This document shows, in pieces, positions 1 through 7,574 of a DNA stretch of 12,192 nt. The DNA comes from Cypionkella sp. (GTDB lineage: Bacteria > Pseudomonadota > Alphaproteobacteria > Rhodobacterales > Rhodobacteraceae). The DNA lies in NCBI GenBank assembly GCA_018063485.1, contig JAGPBG010000026.1:1-12192 (forward strand), given 5' to 3'. A program made the translations under genes and the position numbers. How positions within the stretch are numbered: the first letter of the stretch is position 1; each line of letters opens with the position of its first letter. The notes under the pieces were generated by a model that was given only the letters and a program-made list of their open reading frames with translations, made no database searches and was not told the origin of the DNA.

Positions 1-839
1 ACAAGGATCATCGGGATGGTCAGGATTTGGCCCATTGTCAGCCCATAACCGCCCCAGTGGTAGGCAAGGCCCAGGGGGTTGCCGGGGGAGACGAATTGCG
101 CATCGGGTTGGCGGAAAAACTCGACGAAGAACCGCGCGGCACCATAGCCTGCAAAGAACAACCCGGCGCTGCGGCCGGGAAATTTCAGCCAGCCTCTGCG
201 CCAGATCACATAGGTGAGGGCAGCAAAAAGCAGCGCGCCCTCCAGCAGCGCCTCATAGATCTGGCTGGGGTGGCGGGCGCAGATGGTCAGGACACCCTCG
301 CAGGTTTGCGCGGCGTCACCGGGGAAGGCGACGCCCCAGGGCAGGGTGGTGACGCGGCCCCACAACTCGGCGTTGATGAAATTGGCGATACGGCCAAAGA
401 ACAGGCCAATGGGGGCGACGGCAGCCATCATATCGGCCAAAGCCAGCATCGGAATGCGCTCGCGTTTGCAAAAGATCACCCCGGCGATTGCGACTCCCAG
501 AAAACCGCCATGAAACGACATGCCGCCTTCCCAGACCAGCAGGATTTCCATTGGGTGCTGCGCGAAATAGGCCGGTTGATAAAACAGCACATAGCCAAGC
601 CGCCCGCCCAAAATCACCCCGAAGATCACCCATGTCAGCAGCCGTTCGATCTGCTCGGGCTTGGCCGGGGCGGAGCCAGCCCACAGCCGGGGTGTGGCCA
701 GCATCCGCAGTACCAACCGCCAGCCCAACAGCAACCCCGCGATATAGGCCAGCGCATACCAGCGCAGCGCCAGTGTCACTGGTCCAATGGTGATGGACAC
801 GATCTCGGGCGAGATGTCGGGAAAAGGGATATAGGTCAT
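1..839 (-). CDS. lgt: Prolipoprotein diacylglyceryl transferase Lgt (3' end cut by window edge)
   Basis: Lgt is an inner-membrane enzyme that moves a diacylglyceryl group from phosphatidylglycerol onto the lipobox cysteine of prolipoproteins, the first step of lipoprotein maturation. The frame runs open from an ATG at 839 to the left edge, giving 279 codons; the family is usually about 280-310 residues, so only a short C-terminus is missing. Recognisable family marks are RWY at residues 26-28, the GGMSFHGG loop with His110, the [14 protein letters not shown] signature at 149-162 (Arg150, Asn153, Glu158), HPSQIYEA at 190-197, and the late [14 protein letters not shown] block at 236-249 with Arg236 and Glu240. 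Several hydrophobic stretches fit a polytopic membrane protein. An AAGG lies a few bases upstream of the start. The gene is divergent from the UbiK-like gene. All catalytic residues I would expect are present. Confidence 0.97.
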   Translation of the reverse strand, partial: MTYIPFPDISPEIVSITIGPVTLALRWYALAYIAGLLLGWRLVLRMLATPRLWAGSAPAKPEQIERLLTWVIFGVILGGRLGYVLFYQPAYFAQHPMEILLVWEGGMSFHGGFLGVAIAGVIFCKRERIPMLALADMMAAVAPIGLFFGRIANFINAELWGRVTTLPWGVAFPGDAAQTCEGVLTICARHPSQIYEALLEGALLFAALTYVIWRRGWLKFPGRSAGLFFAGYGAARFFVEFFRQPDAQFVSPGNPLGLAYHWGGYGLTMGQILTIPMIL

Positions 840-865
840 CGGCTGGCCTTGGTTGAGGTGCGTGC

Positions 866-894
866 TTTGTCTTGGAGGGGGCGGGCGATGTCAA
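866..894 (-). promoter_or_regulatory. Candidate sigma-70 promoter for lgt
   Basis: On the minus strand a perfect TTGACA (889-894) is followed 17 bases later by a weak -10-like GACAAA (866-871). The implied transcript would start near 859, giving a roughly 20-base leader before the lgt ATG at 839. The -35 is exact but the -10 matches only half of the consensus, so this is a candidate only. Confidence 0.35.
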
Positions 895-906
895 CGGGCA
901 CGGCCC

Positions 907-935
907 TTGTAGGGCGGCCCATAGCGGATCATATT
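907..935 (+). promoter_or_regulatory. Candidate promoter for the UbiK-like gene
   Basis: TTGTAG (907-912) and CATATT (930-935) are separated by 17 bases and sit just upstream of the AAGGAG ribosome site and the ATG at 961. Matches to consensus are partial (3 of 6 and 4 of 6), but spacing and position fit. It lies back to back with the lgt promoter candidate in the 121-bp divergent gap. Confidence 0.3.
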
Positions 936-960
936 GGCGGCAACATACAAGGAGAATGCG

Positions 961-1209
961 ATGCAACCCGGAAACAAGCTGTTCGATGATATGTCGAAAC
1001 TGATGACCAATGCGATGGGCGTGGCCCAAGGCGCCAAGACCGAGGCCGAAACCGCGATGAAAGGTTTCATTGATCGCTGGATGGCGGATCGTGATTTTGT
1101 CACCCGCGAGGAATTCGACGCGGTGCGCATGATGGCGCAAAAGGCGCGTGAGGAAAACGAAGCGTTGTCGGCGCGGATCGCGGCGCTTGAGGGCAAGACC
1201 AAGGCTTGA
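961..1209 (+). CDS. ubiK: Accessory factor UbiK family protein (BMFP domain)
   Basis: A small 82-residue protein of the UbiK/BMFP (YqiC-like) family, which in enterobacteria assists UbiJ and the aerobic ubiquinone biosynthesis complex and can interact with membranes. The sequence has the usual two-part layout: an N-terminal amphipathic helix starting KLFDDMSKLMTNAMG (residues 6-20), then a long C-terminal coiled coil that begins at the family-typical FVTREEFDAVR (46-56) and ends LSARIAALEGK (69-79). The ATG at 961 is preferred over the in-frame ATG at 934 because AAGGAG lies about 7 bases before it and because family members begin at this point. It is divergent from lgt, an arrangement I associate with Rhodobacteraceae. 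The ubiquinone role is known for the enterobacterial protein and is inferred here. Confidence 0.85.
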   Translation: MQPGNKLFDDMSKLMTNAMGVAQGAKTEAETAMKGFIDRWMADRDFVTREEFDAVRMMAQKAREENEALSARIAALEGKTKA

Positions 1210-1433
1210 TGCCATGGCGTATTTGAAGGCTGCTGTCGTGCAAGATGTCTTGGCGCTGATCAAAGGGGGTGTCCGGCATTTGCACATGCCGGTATTCTTG
1301 CCGGGGTGCCAAATGCTTCAAAGAGGCATAAGTCGGTCAACGGCTTGGAAACGCCTCCACCATAACGACGCCCTTCAAATTGGCGGCAAATGGAGCAAAA
1401 TCTGCGAAGACCGATTGCCGTATCTTTTGCCTT
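1210..1433. other. Intergenic stretch between convergent UbiK-like gene and rimO
   Basis: These 224 bases lie between the stop codons of two convergent genes. I see no convincing coding frame: the overlapping open frames are shadows that run into rimO. The only clear structure is the hairpin at 1273-1292. Confidence 0.5.
1273..1292 (+). terminator. Hairpin, possible terminator after the UbiK-like gene
   Basis: A perfect 7-bp stem, CCGGCAT (1273-1279) and ATGCCGG (1286-1292), closes a six-base loop about 63 bases after the UbiK-like stop. On the plus strand it is followed by TATTCTT, a poor U-tract, so termination is possible but not strongly supported. Confidence 0.35.
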
Positions 1434-2804
1434 TCAGGCCAGCCGCCCCCAAAGATCGTATTCGCCCGCTTCTTCCACACTGACAGTGACGATATCGCCG
1501 GGGGCCAGCTCTTCAAAACCCTCATCAATAAAGAGGTTGCCGTCGATTTCGGGGGCGTCGGCCATGGTGCGGCAAGTGGCACCTTCGGCATCGACATCGT
1601 CCACGATCACTTGCAGCGTCTGGCCGACTTTGGCTGCGAGTTTTGCCTCGGAAATGGCTTGGGCTTTCTCCATGAAGCGATCCCAGCGGCTTTGTTTGAC
1701 CTCGGGCGGCACATGGTCGGGCAGCTTGTTTGAGCGGGCTCCCTTGACGTTCTCGTATTGAAAACAACCAACACGGTCGAGTTGGGCCTCGTCCATCCAG
1801 TCGAGCAGGGTTTGGAACTCGGCCTCGGTCTCGCCAGGGTAGCCGACGATGAAGGTCGAGCGCAGGGTGATATCGGGGCAAAGGCTGCGCCATGCGGCGA
1901 TTTCATCAAGCGTTCTGGCGGCTGCGGCAGGGCGGGCCATACGTTTCAAGACATCTGGGTGGGCGTGTTGGAAGGGGATGTCGAGATAGGGCAGGATCAG
2001 GCCATCCGCCATCAGCGGGATCAGGTCGCGCACATGCGGATAGGGATAGACATAGTGCAGACGGACCCAAGCGCCAAGTGAGCCAAGATCGCGGGCAAGG
2101 TCGGTGATATGGGCGCGGTGGCCCTTCTCGGTGACGTGTTTGATATCAAGGCCGTAGGCCGAAGTGTCCTGGCTGATCACCAAAAGCTCACGCACGCCGG
2201 CCTTGACCAGATTTTCCGCTTCTCGCAGCACGGCATGGGCGGGACGGCTTTGAAGACGGCCACGCATGTCGGGGATGATGCAGAATTTGCACTTGTGGTT
2301 GCAGCCCTCGGAAATCTTGAGATAGCTGTAATGGCGCGGCGTCAGGGTGACGGCGCTGGCCGGCAGCAGGTCGATGAAGGGATCGGGTTTGGCAGGAACG
2401 GCCAAGTGGACAGCGTCGAGGACGGCTTCGTATTGCTGCGGGCCGGTGACAGCCAGCACCTTGGGGTGCGCGCCGGTGATATACTCGGGTTCCGCGCCAA
2501 GGCAGCCGGTGACGATGACGCGGCCGTTTTCGGCCAGCGCCTCGCCAATCGCCTCAAGGCTTTCGGCCTTGGCAGAATCCAGAAAGCCGCAGGTGTTCAC
2601 AATGACCGCATCGGCGCCTTTGTAGTCGGGGCTGATGGCGTAGCCCTCGGCGCGCAGGCGGGTCAGGATGCGTTCGCTATCGACCAGCGCTTTGGGGCAG
2701 CCCAAGGAGACCATGCCAATCCTGGGCTGGCCAGGGCGGGCGGGTTCGCGGAAACTGGGTTTCGGGGCGAGATCGGGGCGGAGATTTGGCGGGTTTTGCG
2801 ACAT
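1434..2804 (-). CDS. rimO: Ribosomal protein S12 methylthiotransferase RimO
   Basis: RimO is a cytoplasmic radical-SAM enzyme with two [4Fe-4S] clusters that adds a methylthio group to the conserved aspartate of ribosomal protein S12. The 456-residue protein matches the E. coli enzyme (about 441) along its length. The N-terminal MTTase domain carries the three cluster cysteines: Cys36 in [12 protein letters not shown], Cys72 in VNTCGF and Cys101 in [10 protein letters not shown]. The radical-SAM CxxxCxxC motif is at Cys168, Cys172 and Cys175, within [30 protein letters not shown] and the C-terminal TRAM domain with [13 protein letters not shown] follow. The ATG at 2804 was chosen because homology begins soon after it; the much longer open frame to 3470 lies antisense to the AsmA gene. 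About 27 residues precede the first conserved block, slightly more than in E. coli. It is divergent from the AsmA-family gene. Confidence 0.97.
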   Translation of the reverse strand: MSQNPPNLRPDLAPKPSFREPARPGQPRIGMVSLGCPKALVDSERILTRLRAEGYAISPDYKGADAVIVNTCGFLDSAKAESLEAIGEALAENGRVIVTGCLGAEPEYITGAHPKVLAVTGPQQYEAVLDAVHLAVPAKPDPFIDLLPASAVTLTPRHYSYLKISEGCNHKCKFCIIPDMRGRLQSRPAHAVLREAENLVKAGVRELLVISQDTSAYGLDIKHVTEKGHRAHITDLARDLGSLGAWVRLHYVYPYPHVRDLIPLMADGLILPYLDIPFQHAHPDVLKRMARPAAAARTLDEIAAWRSLCPDITLRSTFIVGYPGETEAEFQTLLDWMDEAQLDRVGCFQYENVKGARSNKLPDHVPPEVKQSRWDRFMEKAQAISEAKLAAKVGQTLQVIVDDVDAEGATCRTMADAPEIDGNLFIDEGFEELAPGDIVTVSVEEAGEYDLWGRLA

Positions 2805-3012
2805 GGGCGCGGCTATACAGGGAAATGCGCGCGCTGGGTAGAAGCGTTTTGATGGGTGCGCGCGCCATTCGCATCCTTGTTGCGCGACGATCCGGAAGAA
2901 AAGGAGCGGCAGGGTCGGCCATATTGTGCCAAGCGGGGGCGCAATCGGCGGGAATTGGCTGTTCTGCGGGGGCTTTGCAGTTAGGCTGCGCTTAGGGCAG
3001 AGGGAGTTTTCA

Positions 3013-5007
3013 ATGCGTTGGGTGATCCGGTCGGTTTTTGCACTGCTGCTGTTGGCGGTTTTGAGCGTAGGGGTGGTGTTCCTGATCCCGGCGGAAAAGA
3101 TCGCGGGGATTGCGGTTTCGAAATTCAACAGTCTGACCGGGCGGGTTTTGACGATTGACGGATCGGTCAAGCCTTCGTTCTGGCCACAATTGGGGGTGAC
3201 GACCGGGCCGGTGACAATTTCGAATGCCGAGTGGTCAAAAGCCGGGCCAATGGTCGAGGCCAGGGGGTTGTCGATCTCGGTCGATATGGCTGCCTTGATT
3301 GGCGGGACGGTGCAGATCACCGGGATAGAGGCGATTGCGCCGAAGGTGCGGCTGGAGCGCAGTGCCAAGGGGCGGGAAAACTGGGTGTTTGGCGGCGATG
3401 CGGGCGGCACGATTACGGCGACCACGCCGGGGGTGGGGGCCGGGTTCACGCTGGACAAGGCCGAGATCACGGGCGGATCATTCAGTTTTGTCGATCATGC
3501 GACGGGCAGCAGTTTCGCGGTTGAAGAGGTGAGCGGGACGGTTCGGATACCTTCTTACACCGGGCGGGCGGATGTTGATCTGACCGGGGCGGTGCAGGGG
3601 CAGGCATTTGCGGCGACTCTGGCGATTGGGAGTTTTCAGGATTTCCTCGATGGCAAGGTCGGGCCGCTTGATCTGACTCTGAGCGCAGGCAAAGCGAAGG
3701 TGGATTTCAAGGGCCGCGCGGGGTGGAACCCGATGGCGGCCGAAGGCGATCTGGTGGCCGATCTGGCGGATTTGCGGGCGGTGATGGCGCTGACGGGGCA
3801 GGCGGCCCCGGCGATGCCGCAGGGGTTGGGGGCGAAATCGGTTCTGGTGGCGGGGGCGGTGACGCTGACGCCCGAGCGAAGCCTGCATCTGAGGGGTGGC
3901 AAGGTTGCGCTGGATGGCAATGATCTGGCGGTTGAGGCCGATCTCTTGACCGCAGGGGCGCGACCAAAGCTGTCGGCCAAGGTCAGCGGCGGGCAACTCG
4001 ATCTGGCCGCGCTGGCGGGCGGTGAGGGCGGTGGTGCGAGCGGCGGGGCGGCGGCCTCGGGTTGGCCCAAGGACAAGATCGATGTCTCGGCGCTGGGCGT
4101 TTTGGATGCGGCGGTGGCCCTGTCGGCGCAATCGCTTGATCTGGGTCTGGTGAAGTTTGGTGCAACACAGGCGGCGATTACCGTTGATCGTTCGCGCGCG
4201 GTGTTCGATCTGCGCAAGGTTGCGGCCTATGATGGCGTGATCTCGGGCAATTTCGTGGTGAACGGGCGGGGCGGGCTTTCGGTGGGGGGCGATCTGTCTT
4301 TTGCCGGGATGAACTTGCAGCCCCTGTTGCGTGATTTTGGCGGCTATGAGCGGCTGCTCGGGACCGGCGATCTGCGGGTGAAGTTCCTGGGCTCGGGCAA
4401 TTCGGTGAATGCGATCATGCAGGGGCTGGAAGGATCGGGTTCCCTGGCGCTGAGCAATGGCGAAATTCGCGGGCTGGATATCGCCGGAATGCTGCGCACG
4501 CTGGATACCTCTTATGTGGGCGAAGGGCAAAAGACCATTTTTGACGCTCTGGGCGGCACGTTCGCGATCAATAACGGGGTGCTCAGTAATTCTGATCTGG
4601 TGTTGAAATCACCCTATATCACCGCCAGGGGCGCGGGCGATGTGGGCCTTGGCGCGCGTGATCTGAACTATCGGATCAGGGCGACGGCCTTGGCCGATGA
4701 TCAGGGCGCGGGCGGGATCAATGTGCCTTTGGTGATCACGGGGCCCTGGGCCAAGCCGAAATATGCGCTGGATCTGCAGGCCCTGGCCGATGAGCATCTG
4801 GCCGAAGAAAAGGCCAAGCTGGAGGCGGCGGCCAAGGAGAAGGCCGCCAAGCTGGAAGCCGATGCCAAGGCCAGATTGAAAGAACAGTTGGGGATTGAGC
4901 AACAGCAGGGCGAATCGCTTGAAGATGCAGCCAAGCGGCGGGTGCAGGAAGCGCTTGATGATGAGGCGCGCAAGGCGTTGGAGAAATTGCTGGGCGGCGG
5001 CAATTGA
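3013..5007 (+). CDS. AsmA family protein with charged coiled-coil tail
   Basis: A 664-residue AsmA-family protein. Members are anchored in the inner membrane and reach into the periplasm; they are linked to outer-membrane assembly and, for the larger relatives, to phospholipid transport between membranes. Residues 5-25 form one N-terminal membrane anchor with a short basic start (MRWVIR). The family opening follows: [20 protein letters not shown], then [17 protein letters not shown] Gly/Ala/Ser-rich linker sits near residues 334-352. The C-terminal AsmA domain includes the repeat-like blocks [29 protein letters not shown] and [20 protein letters not shown]. The last 74 residues (about 591-664) are a Lys/Glu/Ala-rich predicted coiled coil. 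The ATG at 3013 is preferred over the in-frame ATG at 2926 because AGGGAG lies 6 bases before it and the signal anchor begins there. The precise substrate is unknown. Confidence 0.9.
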   Translation: MRWVIRSVFALLLLAVLSVGVVFLIPAEKIAGIAVSKFNSLTGRVLTIDGSVKPSFWPQLGVTTGPVTISNAEWSKAGPMVEARGLSISVDMAALIGGTVQITGIEAIAPKVRLERSAKGRENWVFGGDAGGTITATTPGVGAGFTLDKAEITGGSFSFVDHATGSSFAVEEVSGTVRIPSYTGRADVDLTGAVQGQAFAATLAIGSFQDFLDGKVGPLDLTLSAGKAKVDFKGRAGWNPMAAEGDLVADLADLRAVMALTGQAAPAMPQGLGAKSVLVAGAVTLTPERSLHLRGGKVALDGNDLAVEADLLTAGARPKLSAKVSGGQLDLAALAGGEGGGASGGAAASGWPKDKIDVSALGVLDAAVALSAQSLDLGLVKFGATQAAITVDRSRAVFDLRKVAAYDGVISGNFVVNGRGGLSVGGDLSFAGMNLQPLLRDFGGYERLLGTGDLRVKFLGSGNSVNAIMQGLEGSGSLALSNGEIRGLDIAGMLRTLDTSYVGEGQKTIFDALGGTFAINNGVLSNSDLVLKSPYITARGAGDVGLGARDLNYRIRATALADDQGAGGINVPLVITGPWAKPKYALDLQALADEHLAEEKAKLEAAAKEKAAKLEADAKARLKEQLGIEQQQGESLEDAAKRRVQEALDDEARKALEKLLGGGN

Positions 5008-5012
5008 AAAGA

Positions 5013-5028
5013 GCGCCCAAACGGGCGC
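5013..5028 (-). terminator. Terminator hairpin between convergent AsmA gene and gcrA
   Basis: GCGCCC (5013-5018) and GGGCGC (5023-5028) form a perfect 6-bp stem with an AAAC loop. On the minus strand the stem is followed by TCTTTTCAATT, a reasonable U-tract, so it best fits an intrinsic terminator for gcrA. It begins 5 bases after the AsmA stop, so it may also slow transcription from that side, although the plus-strand tail lacks a T-run. Confidence 0.65.
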
Positions 5029-5054
5029 CCTGATTTCCCCAAATTGCCGCAGGC

Positions 5055-5672
5055 TTAACGGCGGCGGTCACGCCGGGCCGACATTGGCTGGAACGCCACG
5101 CCGACATGGGCCTCGCAATAGGGCTTTCCGGCGACCGAGGGCAAGCCACAGAACCAGAAATCTTCGGTTGCAGGATCACCGATCGGCCATTTGCAGGTGC
5201 GTTCGGTCAGTTCCATCAGGCTGATCTTCTTGGCGCGTTTTTCCACTTCGCGAACCGAAGCCAGTGCCTCGGGCGAGATTTCATTGGCCGAAGGCTGCGG
5301 CGGAAGCGGTTGGCCCGCCGGAATGATCGCTTTGCGCATCGGGATGGGCAAGACGTTGTTTACGGGCGCTGATGGGGCGGGTTGTGGGCGCTCGGCCGGG
5401 CGCGGCGCAGTCTCGGTGCGTGGGATCTCGCTGCGTGGGGCCTCGGTGCGCGGCGGTTCGATCTTGGTTTCAGTGCGCGCGGGCGGCGCGGCTGCGACGA
5501 CGGCTTCGGGCTCGTCGGCGGCATTGGTCCGGTTGGACAGGCCAAGGCGGTGTACCTTGCCGATCACGGCGTTGCGGGTGACGCCGCCCAATTCCTTGGC
5601 GATCTGGCTGGCCGACTGGCCCTCGCCCCACATTTTCTTGAGCGTCTCGACGCGCTCGTCGGTCCAGGACAT
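5055..5672 (-). CDS. gcrA: GcrA cell-cycle regulator
   Basis: GcrA is an alphaproteobacterial regulator that binds sigma-70 RNA polymerase holoenzyme and activates promoters carrying GANTC sites methylated by CcrM, coupling transcription to chromosome replication and division. The 205-residue product opens with the hallmark MSWTDERVETLKKMWGEG and a helix-turn-helix segment (SASQIAKELG, then TRNAVIGKVHRLGLSNR; residues 20-48). The middle (about 53-128) is a Pro/Arg/Glu/Thr-rich linker. The C-terminal conserved block (sigma-interacting domain) carries LMELTERTCKWPIGDP (152-167), FWFCG (172-176) and YCEAH (185-189). Caulobacter GcrA is about 173 residues, so the extra length here is in the linker. 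Start ATG at 5672 is set by the invariant N-terminus. A sigma-70-like promoter lies upstream and a terminator downstream. It is monocistronic and divergent from the RraB-family gene. Confidence 0.94.
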   Translation of the reverse strand: MSWTDERVETLKKMWGEGQSASQIAKELGGVTRNAVIGKVHRLGLSNRTNAADEPEAVVAAAPPARTETKIEPPRTEAPRSEIPRTETAPRPAERPQPAPSAPVNNVLPIPMRKAIIPAGQPLPPQPSANEISPEALASVREVEKRAKKISLMELTERTCKWPIGDPATEDFWFCGLPSVAGKPYCEAHVGVAFQPMSARRDRRR

Positions 5673-5728
5673 AGGTAACTCCGGTTCAGGGGGCGAAGGG
5701 GGGCTGGCCCCGCATCCATTCGGCCCCT

Positions 5729-5756
5729 ATTCTAAGGGGGATGGTCAGAGATACAA
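5729..5756 (-). promoter_or_regulatory. Probable sigma-70 promoter of gcrA
   Basis: On the minus strand TTGTAT (5751-5756) and TAGAAT (5729-5734) are spaced by 16 bases, matching 4 of 6 and 5 of 6 consensus positions. Transcription would start near 5722, leaving a leader of about 50 bases to the gcrA ATG at 5672. Confidence 0.5.
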
Positions 5757-5784
5757 GGCGAGCGCGGCAAGATCAAGCCTGCGT

Positions 5785-5789
5785 GATTC
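5785..5789. promoter_or_regulatory. GANTC site (CcrM methylation / possible GcrA target) between gcrA and the RraB gene
   Basis: GATTC at 5785-5789 is the only GANTC I find in this 142-bp divergent intergenic region. It sits 26 bases before the RraB-family ATG and about 29 bases upstream of the gcrA -35 element. CcrM methylates GANTC in most alphaproteobacteria, and GcrA acts at promoters with such sites. Function here is inferred from position only. Confidence 0.35.
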
Positions 5790-5814
5790 GCGGCCTAGGC
5801 AAAGGACAGGAAAG

Positions 5815-6126
5815 ATGCACGATTATCGTGAGCAACGGGCAGATACGTTTGAAACCTTTGCCAAGGTGGGGAGCGGTGTGAAGGTGCCGAAGGTTTCGGT
5901 GGTGGTTTACGAATTTGTCGCAGAAGAGGTCGATACCAAATGGGTCGAGGTGCAAAGCGCCTTGCAAGCCAAGGGGTTCGAGACCAGGCACAAGGGCGAT
6001 ATCTTGCAGGCGCGGATCGGGCCGATTGCGATTGACGCTGAAACCATCTGGAAATGGGAAGAGATTGCAACGCGAATCGTGCTGCCGTTCGAGTTTTATC
6101 CAGATGGCTGGGAATTGGACGATTAG
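5815..6126 (+). CDS. RraB family protein (putative ribonuclease E inhibitor)
   Basis: A 103-residue cytoplasmic protein that I assign to the RraB (regulator of RNase E activity B) family. E. coli RraB binds RNase E and changes the set of transcripts the degradosome cleaves. The sequence shows the family layout: an N-terminal helix (MHDYREQRADTFETFAKVG), a central alternation of strand and helix with VSVVVYEFV and WVEVQSALQAKGFET, and the aromatic-rich end EFYPDGWELDD (93-103), which resembles the DGWG-type C-terminal motif of the family. The long acidic tail of E. coli RraB is absent, as in the alphaproteobacterial relatives I recall. The ATG at 5815 follows AGGAAAG closely; the open frame extends upstream to 5191, but that part is antisense to gcrA. 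The assignment is by resemblance and the regulatory role is inferred. Confidence 0.72.
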   Translation: MHDYREQRADTFETFAKVGSGVKVPKVSVVVYEFVAEEVDTKWVEVQSALQAKGFETRHKGDILQARIGPIAIDAETIWKWEEIATRIVLPFEFYPDGWELDD

Positions 6127-6140
6127 GGGCGTGATCTGAA

Positions 6141-6156
6141 GGCGCGGCTGCGCCGC
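6141..6156. repeat. GC-rich inverted repeat downstream of the RraB gene
   Basis: GGCGC and GCGCC (6141-6145 and 6150-6154) can pair, as can GCGGC and GCCGC (6144-6148 and 6152-6156). These are two mutually exclusive 5-bp stems starting 14 bases after the RraB stop. They are the first part of a hairpin cluster that continues to about 6209. Confidence 0.4.
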
Positions 6157-6180
6157 AAGACCATGAGCGCTGACGCGCAG

Positions 6181-6224
6181 GCCTTGCCTTTGGCAAGGCC
6201 ATGCCTTCGGCGAGGATATTTTCA
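6181..6224 (+). terminator. Hairpin cluster with TATTTT tail between convergent RraB gene and guaD
   Basis: A perfect 8-bp stem GCCTTGCC (6181-6188) / GGCAAGGC (6192-6199) with a TTT loop is followed by a small GCC-TTC-GGC hairpin (6203-6211 region) and then GAGGATATTTTCAG. On the plus strand this resembles a terminator with a short T-run, ending the RraB transcript. The tail runs into the guaD stop codon (6222-6224). The motif resembles intergenic elements I recall from Rhodobacteraceae; that is memory and has not been checked by a search. Confidence 0.5.
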
Positions 6225-7526
6225 GACAGATGAAATCGGGGCGGCTTGTGTTTGCTTGCCGCTGATATAGGTGGCGCGGATGGCGCGGTCGTCTCCCATC
6301 ATGATGGTAGGGAATAGGGCTGTCCAGATATCACAGGCGCGGCGGGTGGCCTGTTCGATGGCCGGGGTCGAGGCGAGGTCGATGATCGCAAGATCGGCCT
6401 CTAGCCCCACGGCGAGATTACCGATTTTATCGCCGGCGTGGAGGGCATGGGCCGAGCCTGCGGTGGCGAGCCACCACAGTTCCGCCGGATGCAGGGCGCG
6501 GCCGCGCAACTGGCCCACCTCATAGGCCGAGGCCATGGTGCGCAGCATCGAAAACGATGAGCCGCCGCCGGTGTCGGTGGCGAGGCCGACGCGGTGGCCG
6601 GCGGATTTCAACCCGTCCATGTCAAACAGGCCCGAGCCGATGAAGGTGTTCGAGGTCGGGCAGTGGATGAGGCTCGCGTCATGCTCGCGCAGTTGGGATT
6701 TCTCGCGGTCGGTCAGCCAGATGGAGTGGCCGTAAAGCCCGCCCGTGCCCAGAAGCCCGTGGGATTCGTAGGTATCAAGGTAATCGCGGGCCTTGGGGAA
6801 CAGCGATTTGGCCCAGGCGATTTCGTCGGTTTGCTCCGACAGATGCGTCTGCATGAGGCAATCGCGGTGTTCAGCCCAAAGCGCGCCCATCGCGGAAAGC
6901 TGCTCGGGGGTGGAGGTGGGTGAAAAGCGCGGGGTGATGGCGTAGGACAGCCGGTCAACCCCATGCCATTTGTGCAAAAGCGCGCGGCTGTCGTCATAGC
7001 CTGAAATTGCGGTATCGCGCAGGCCCTCGGGGGCGTTGCGGTCCATGCAGGTTTTACCGGCCCAGACGCGGGCACCGCGCTTTTGCGCCTCGGTGAAGAA
7101 GGCATCCACTGACGCGGAATGAATGGTGCAAAAGGAGGCAATTGAGGTGGTGCCAGCGGCTTGCGTCAAATCGAAATAGCGTGCGGCGATTTCGGCGGCA
7201 TAGGCCGGATCGCCAAAGCGCATCTCTTCGGGGAAGGTATAGGTATTGAGCCAATCAAGCAGCCGCTTGCCCCAGGAGGCGATGATGGCGGTTTGCGGGT
7301 AATGGGCGTGGGCATCGACAAAACCCGCTGAAATCAAGGATTTGCCGTAATCTGTTACCCGCGCCTGCGGGTGGGCGGCGCGCATTGCGTCGGCAGTGCC
7401 AAGGGCTGAGATCTTGCCATTTTCGATCAGTATCCCACCGCGGCTTTCATGATGCGCGGCCTCGATACCTTGGTGAAAGGGGTCGCCCGAAAAGCCAAGG
7501 GTTTGGCCAAGCAACAGTTCCGACAT
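6222..7526 (-). CDS. guaD: Guanine deaminase
   Basis: This cytoplasmic zinc hydrolase of the amidohydrolase superfamily converts guanine to xanthine and ammonia in purine salvage and catabolism. The 434-residue length matches the family. Metal and active-site features appear in order: FVDAHAHYPQ with His73 and His75; the guanine-deaminase-type GTTSIASFCTIHS (125-137); SYAITPRFSPTST (194-206); QTHLSEQTDE with His228 and Glu231; YGHSIWL with His267; CPTSNTFIGSGLF (289-301); and LATDTGGGSSFSML with metal ligand Asp318. The ATG at 7526 is preferred over the ATG two codons upstream at 7532 because AAAGGG lies 8 bases from the former and only 2 from the latter. It stands alone, divergent from mgtE, with no purine transporter or xanthine dehydrogenase gene in the window. 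Confidence 0.94.
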   Translation of the reverse strand: MSELLLGQTLGFSGDPFHQGIEAAHHESRGGILIENGKISALGTADAMRAAHPQARVTDYGKSLISAGFVDAHAHYPQTAIIASWGKRLLDWLNTYTFPEEMRFGDPAYAAEIAARYFDLTQAAGTTSIASFCTIHSASVDAFFTEAQKRGARVWAGKTCMDRNAPEGLRDTAISGYDDSRALLHKWHGVDRLSYAITPRFSPTSTPEQLSAMGALWAEHRDCLMQTHLSEQTDEIAWAKSLFPKARDYLDTYESHGLLGTGGLYGHSIWLTDREKSQLREHDASLIHCPTSNTFIGSGLFDMDGLKSAGHRVGLATDTGGGSSFSMLRTMASAYEVGQLRGRALHPAELWWLATAGSAHALHAGDKIGNLAVGLEADLAIIDLASTPAIEQATRRACDIWTALFPTIMMGDDRAIRATYISGKQTQAAPISSV

Positions 7527-7574
7527 GTTCATTTCCCTTTGCCACTCAGTGCAGCCTAATATCTTTTGCCCTTT

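Noticed and set aside
27..989. 320-codon open frame on the plus strand
   Set aside because: It lies antisense to lgt, whose every catalytic motif is intact in the minus frame; the translation is Gln/His/Arg-rich without any recognisable domain.
316..1287. 323-codon open frame on the minus strand
   Set aside because: It overlaps lgt in another frame of the same strand and also covers the UbiK-like gene antisense; Arg/His/Pro-rich shadow composition.
2109..2852. 247-codon open frame on the plus strand
   Set aside because: Antisense shadow of rimO in GC-rich DNA; Gly/Asp/Ala-rich with no domain.
2805..3012. Possible promoter TATAGC close to the rimO start and possible small ORFs in the rimO-AsmA gap
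   Set aside because: TATAGC is about 10 bases from the rimO ATG with no acceptable -35 partner; the small frames lack ribosome sites and homology.
2805..3470. Upstream extension of the rimO frame
   Set aside because: RimO homology starts just after the ATG at 2804; the extension runs antisense through the AsmA signal anchor and has no similarity to RimO.
3478..4530. 350-codon open frame on the minus strand
   Set aside because: Antisense to the AsmA gene; composition rich in Arg, His and Gln, typical of shadow frames.
5191..5814. Upstream extension of the RraB frame (311 codons in total)
   Set aside because: The extension is antisense to gcrA and crosses its promoter; a ribosome site sits directly before the ATG at 5815.
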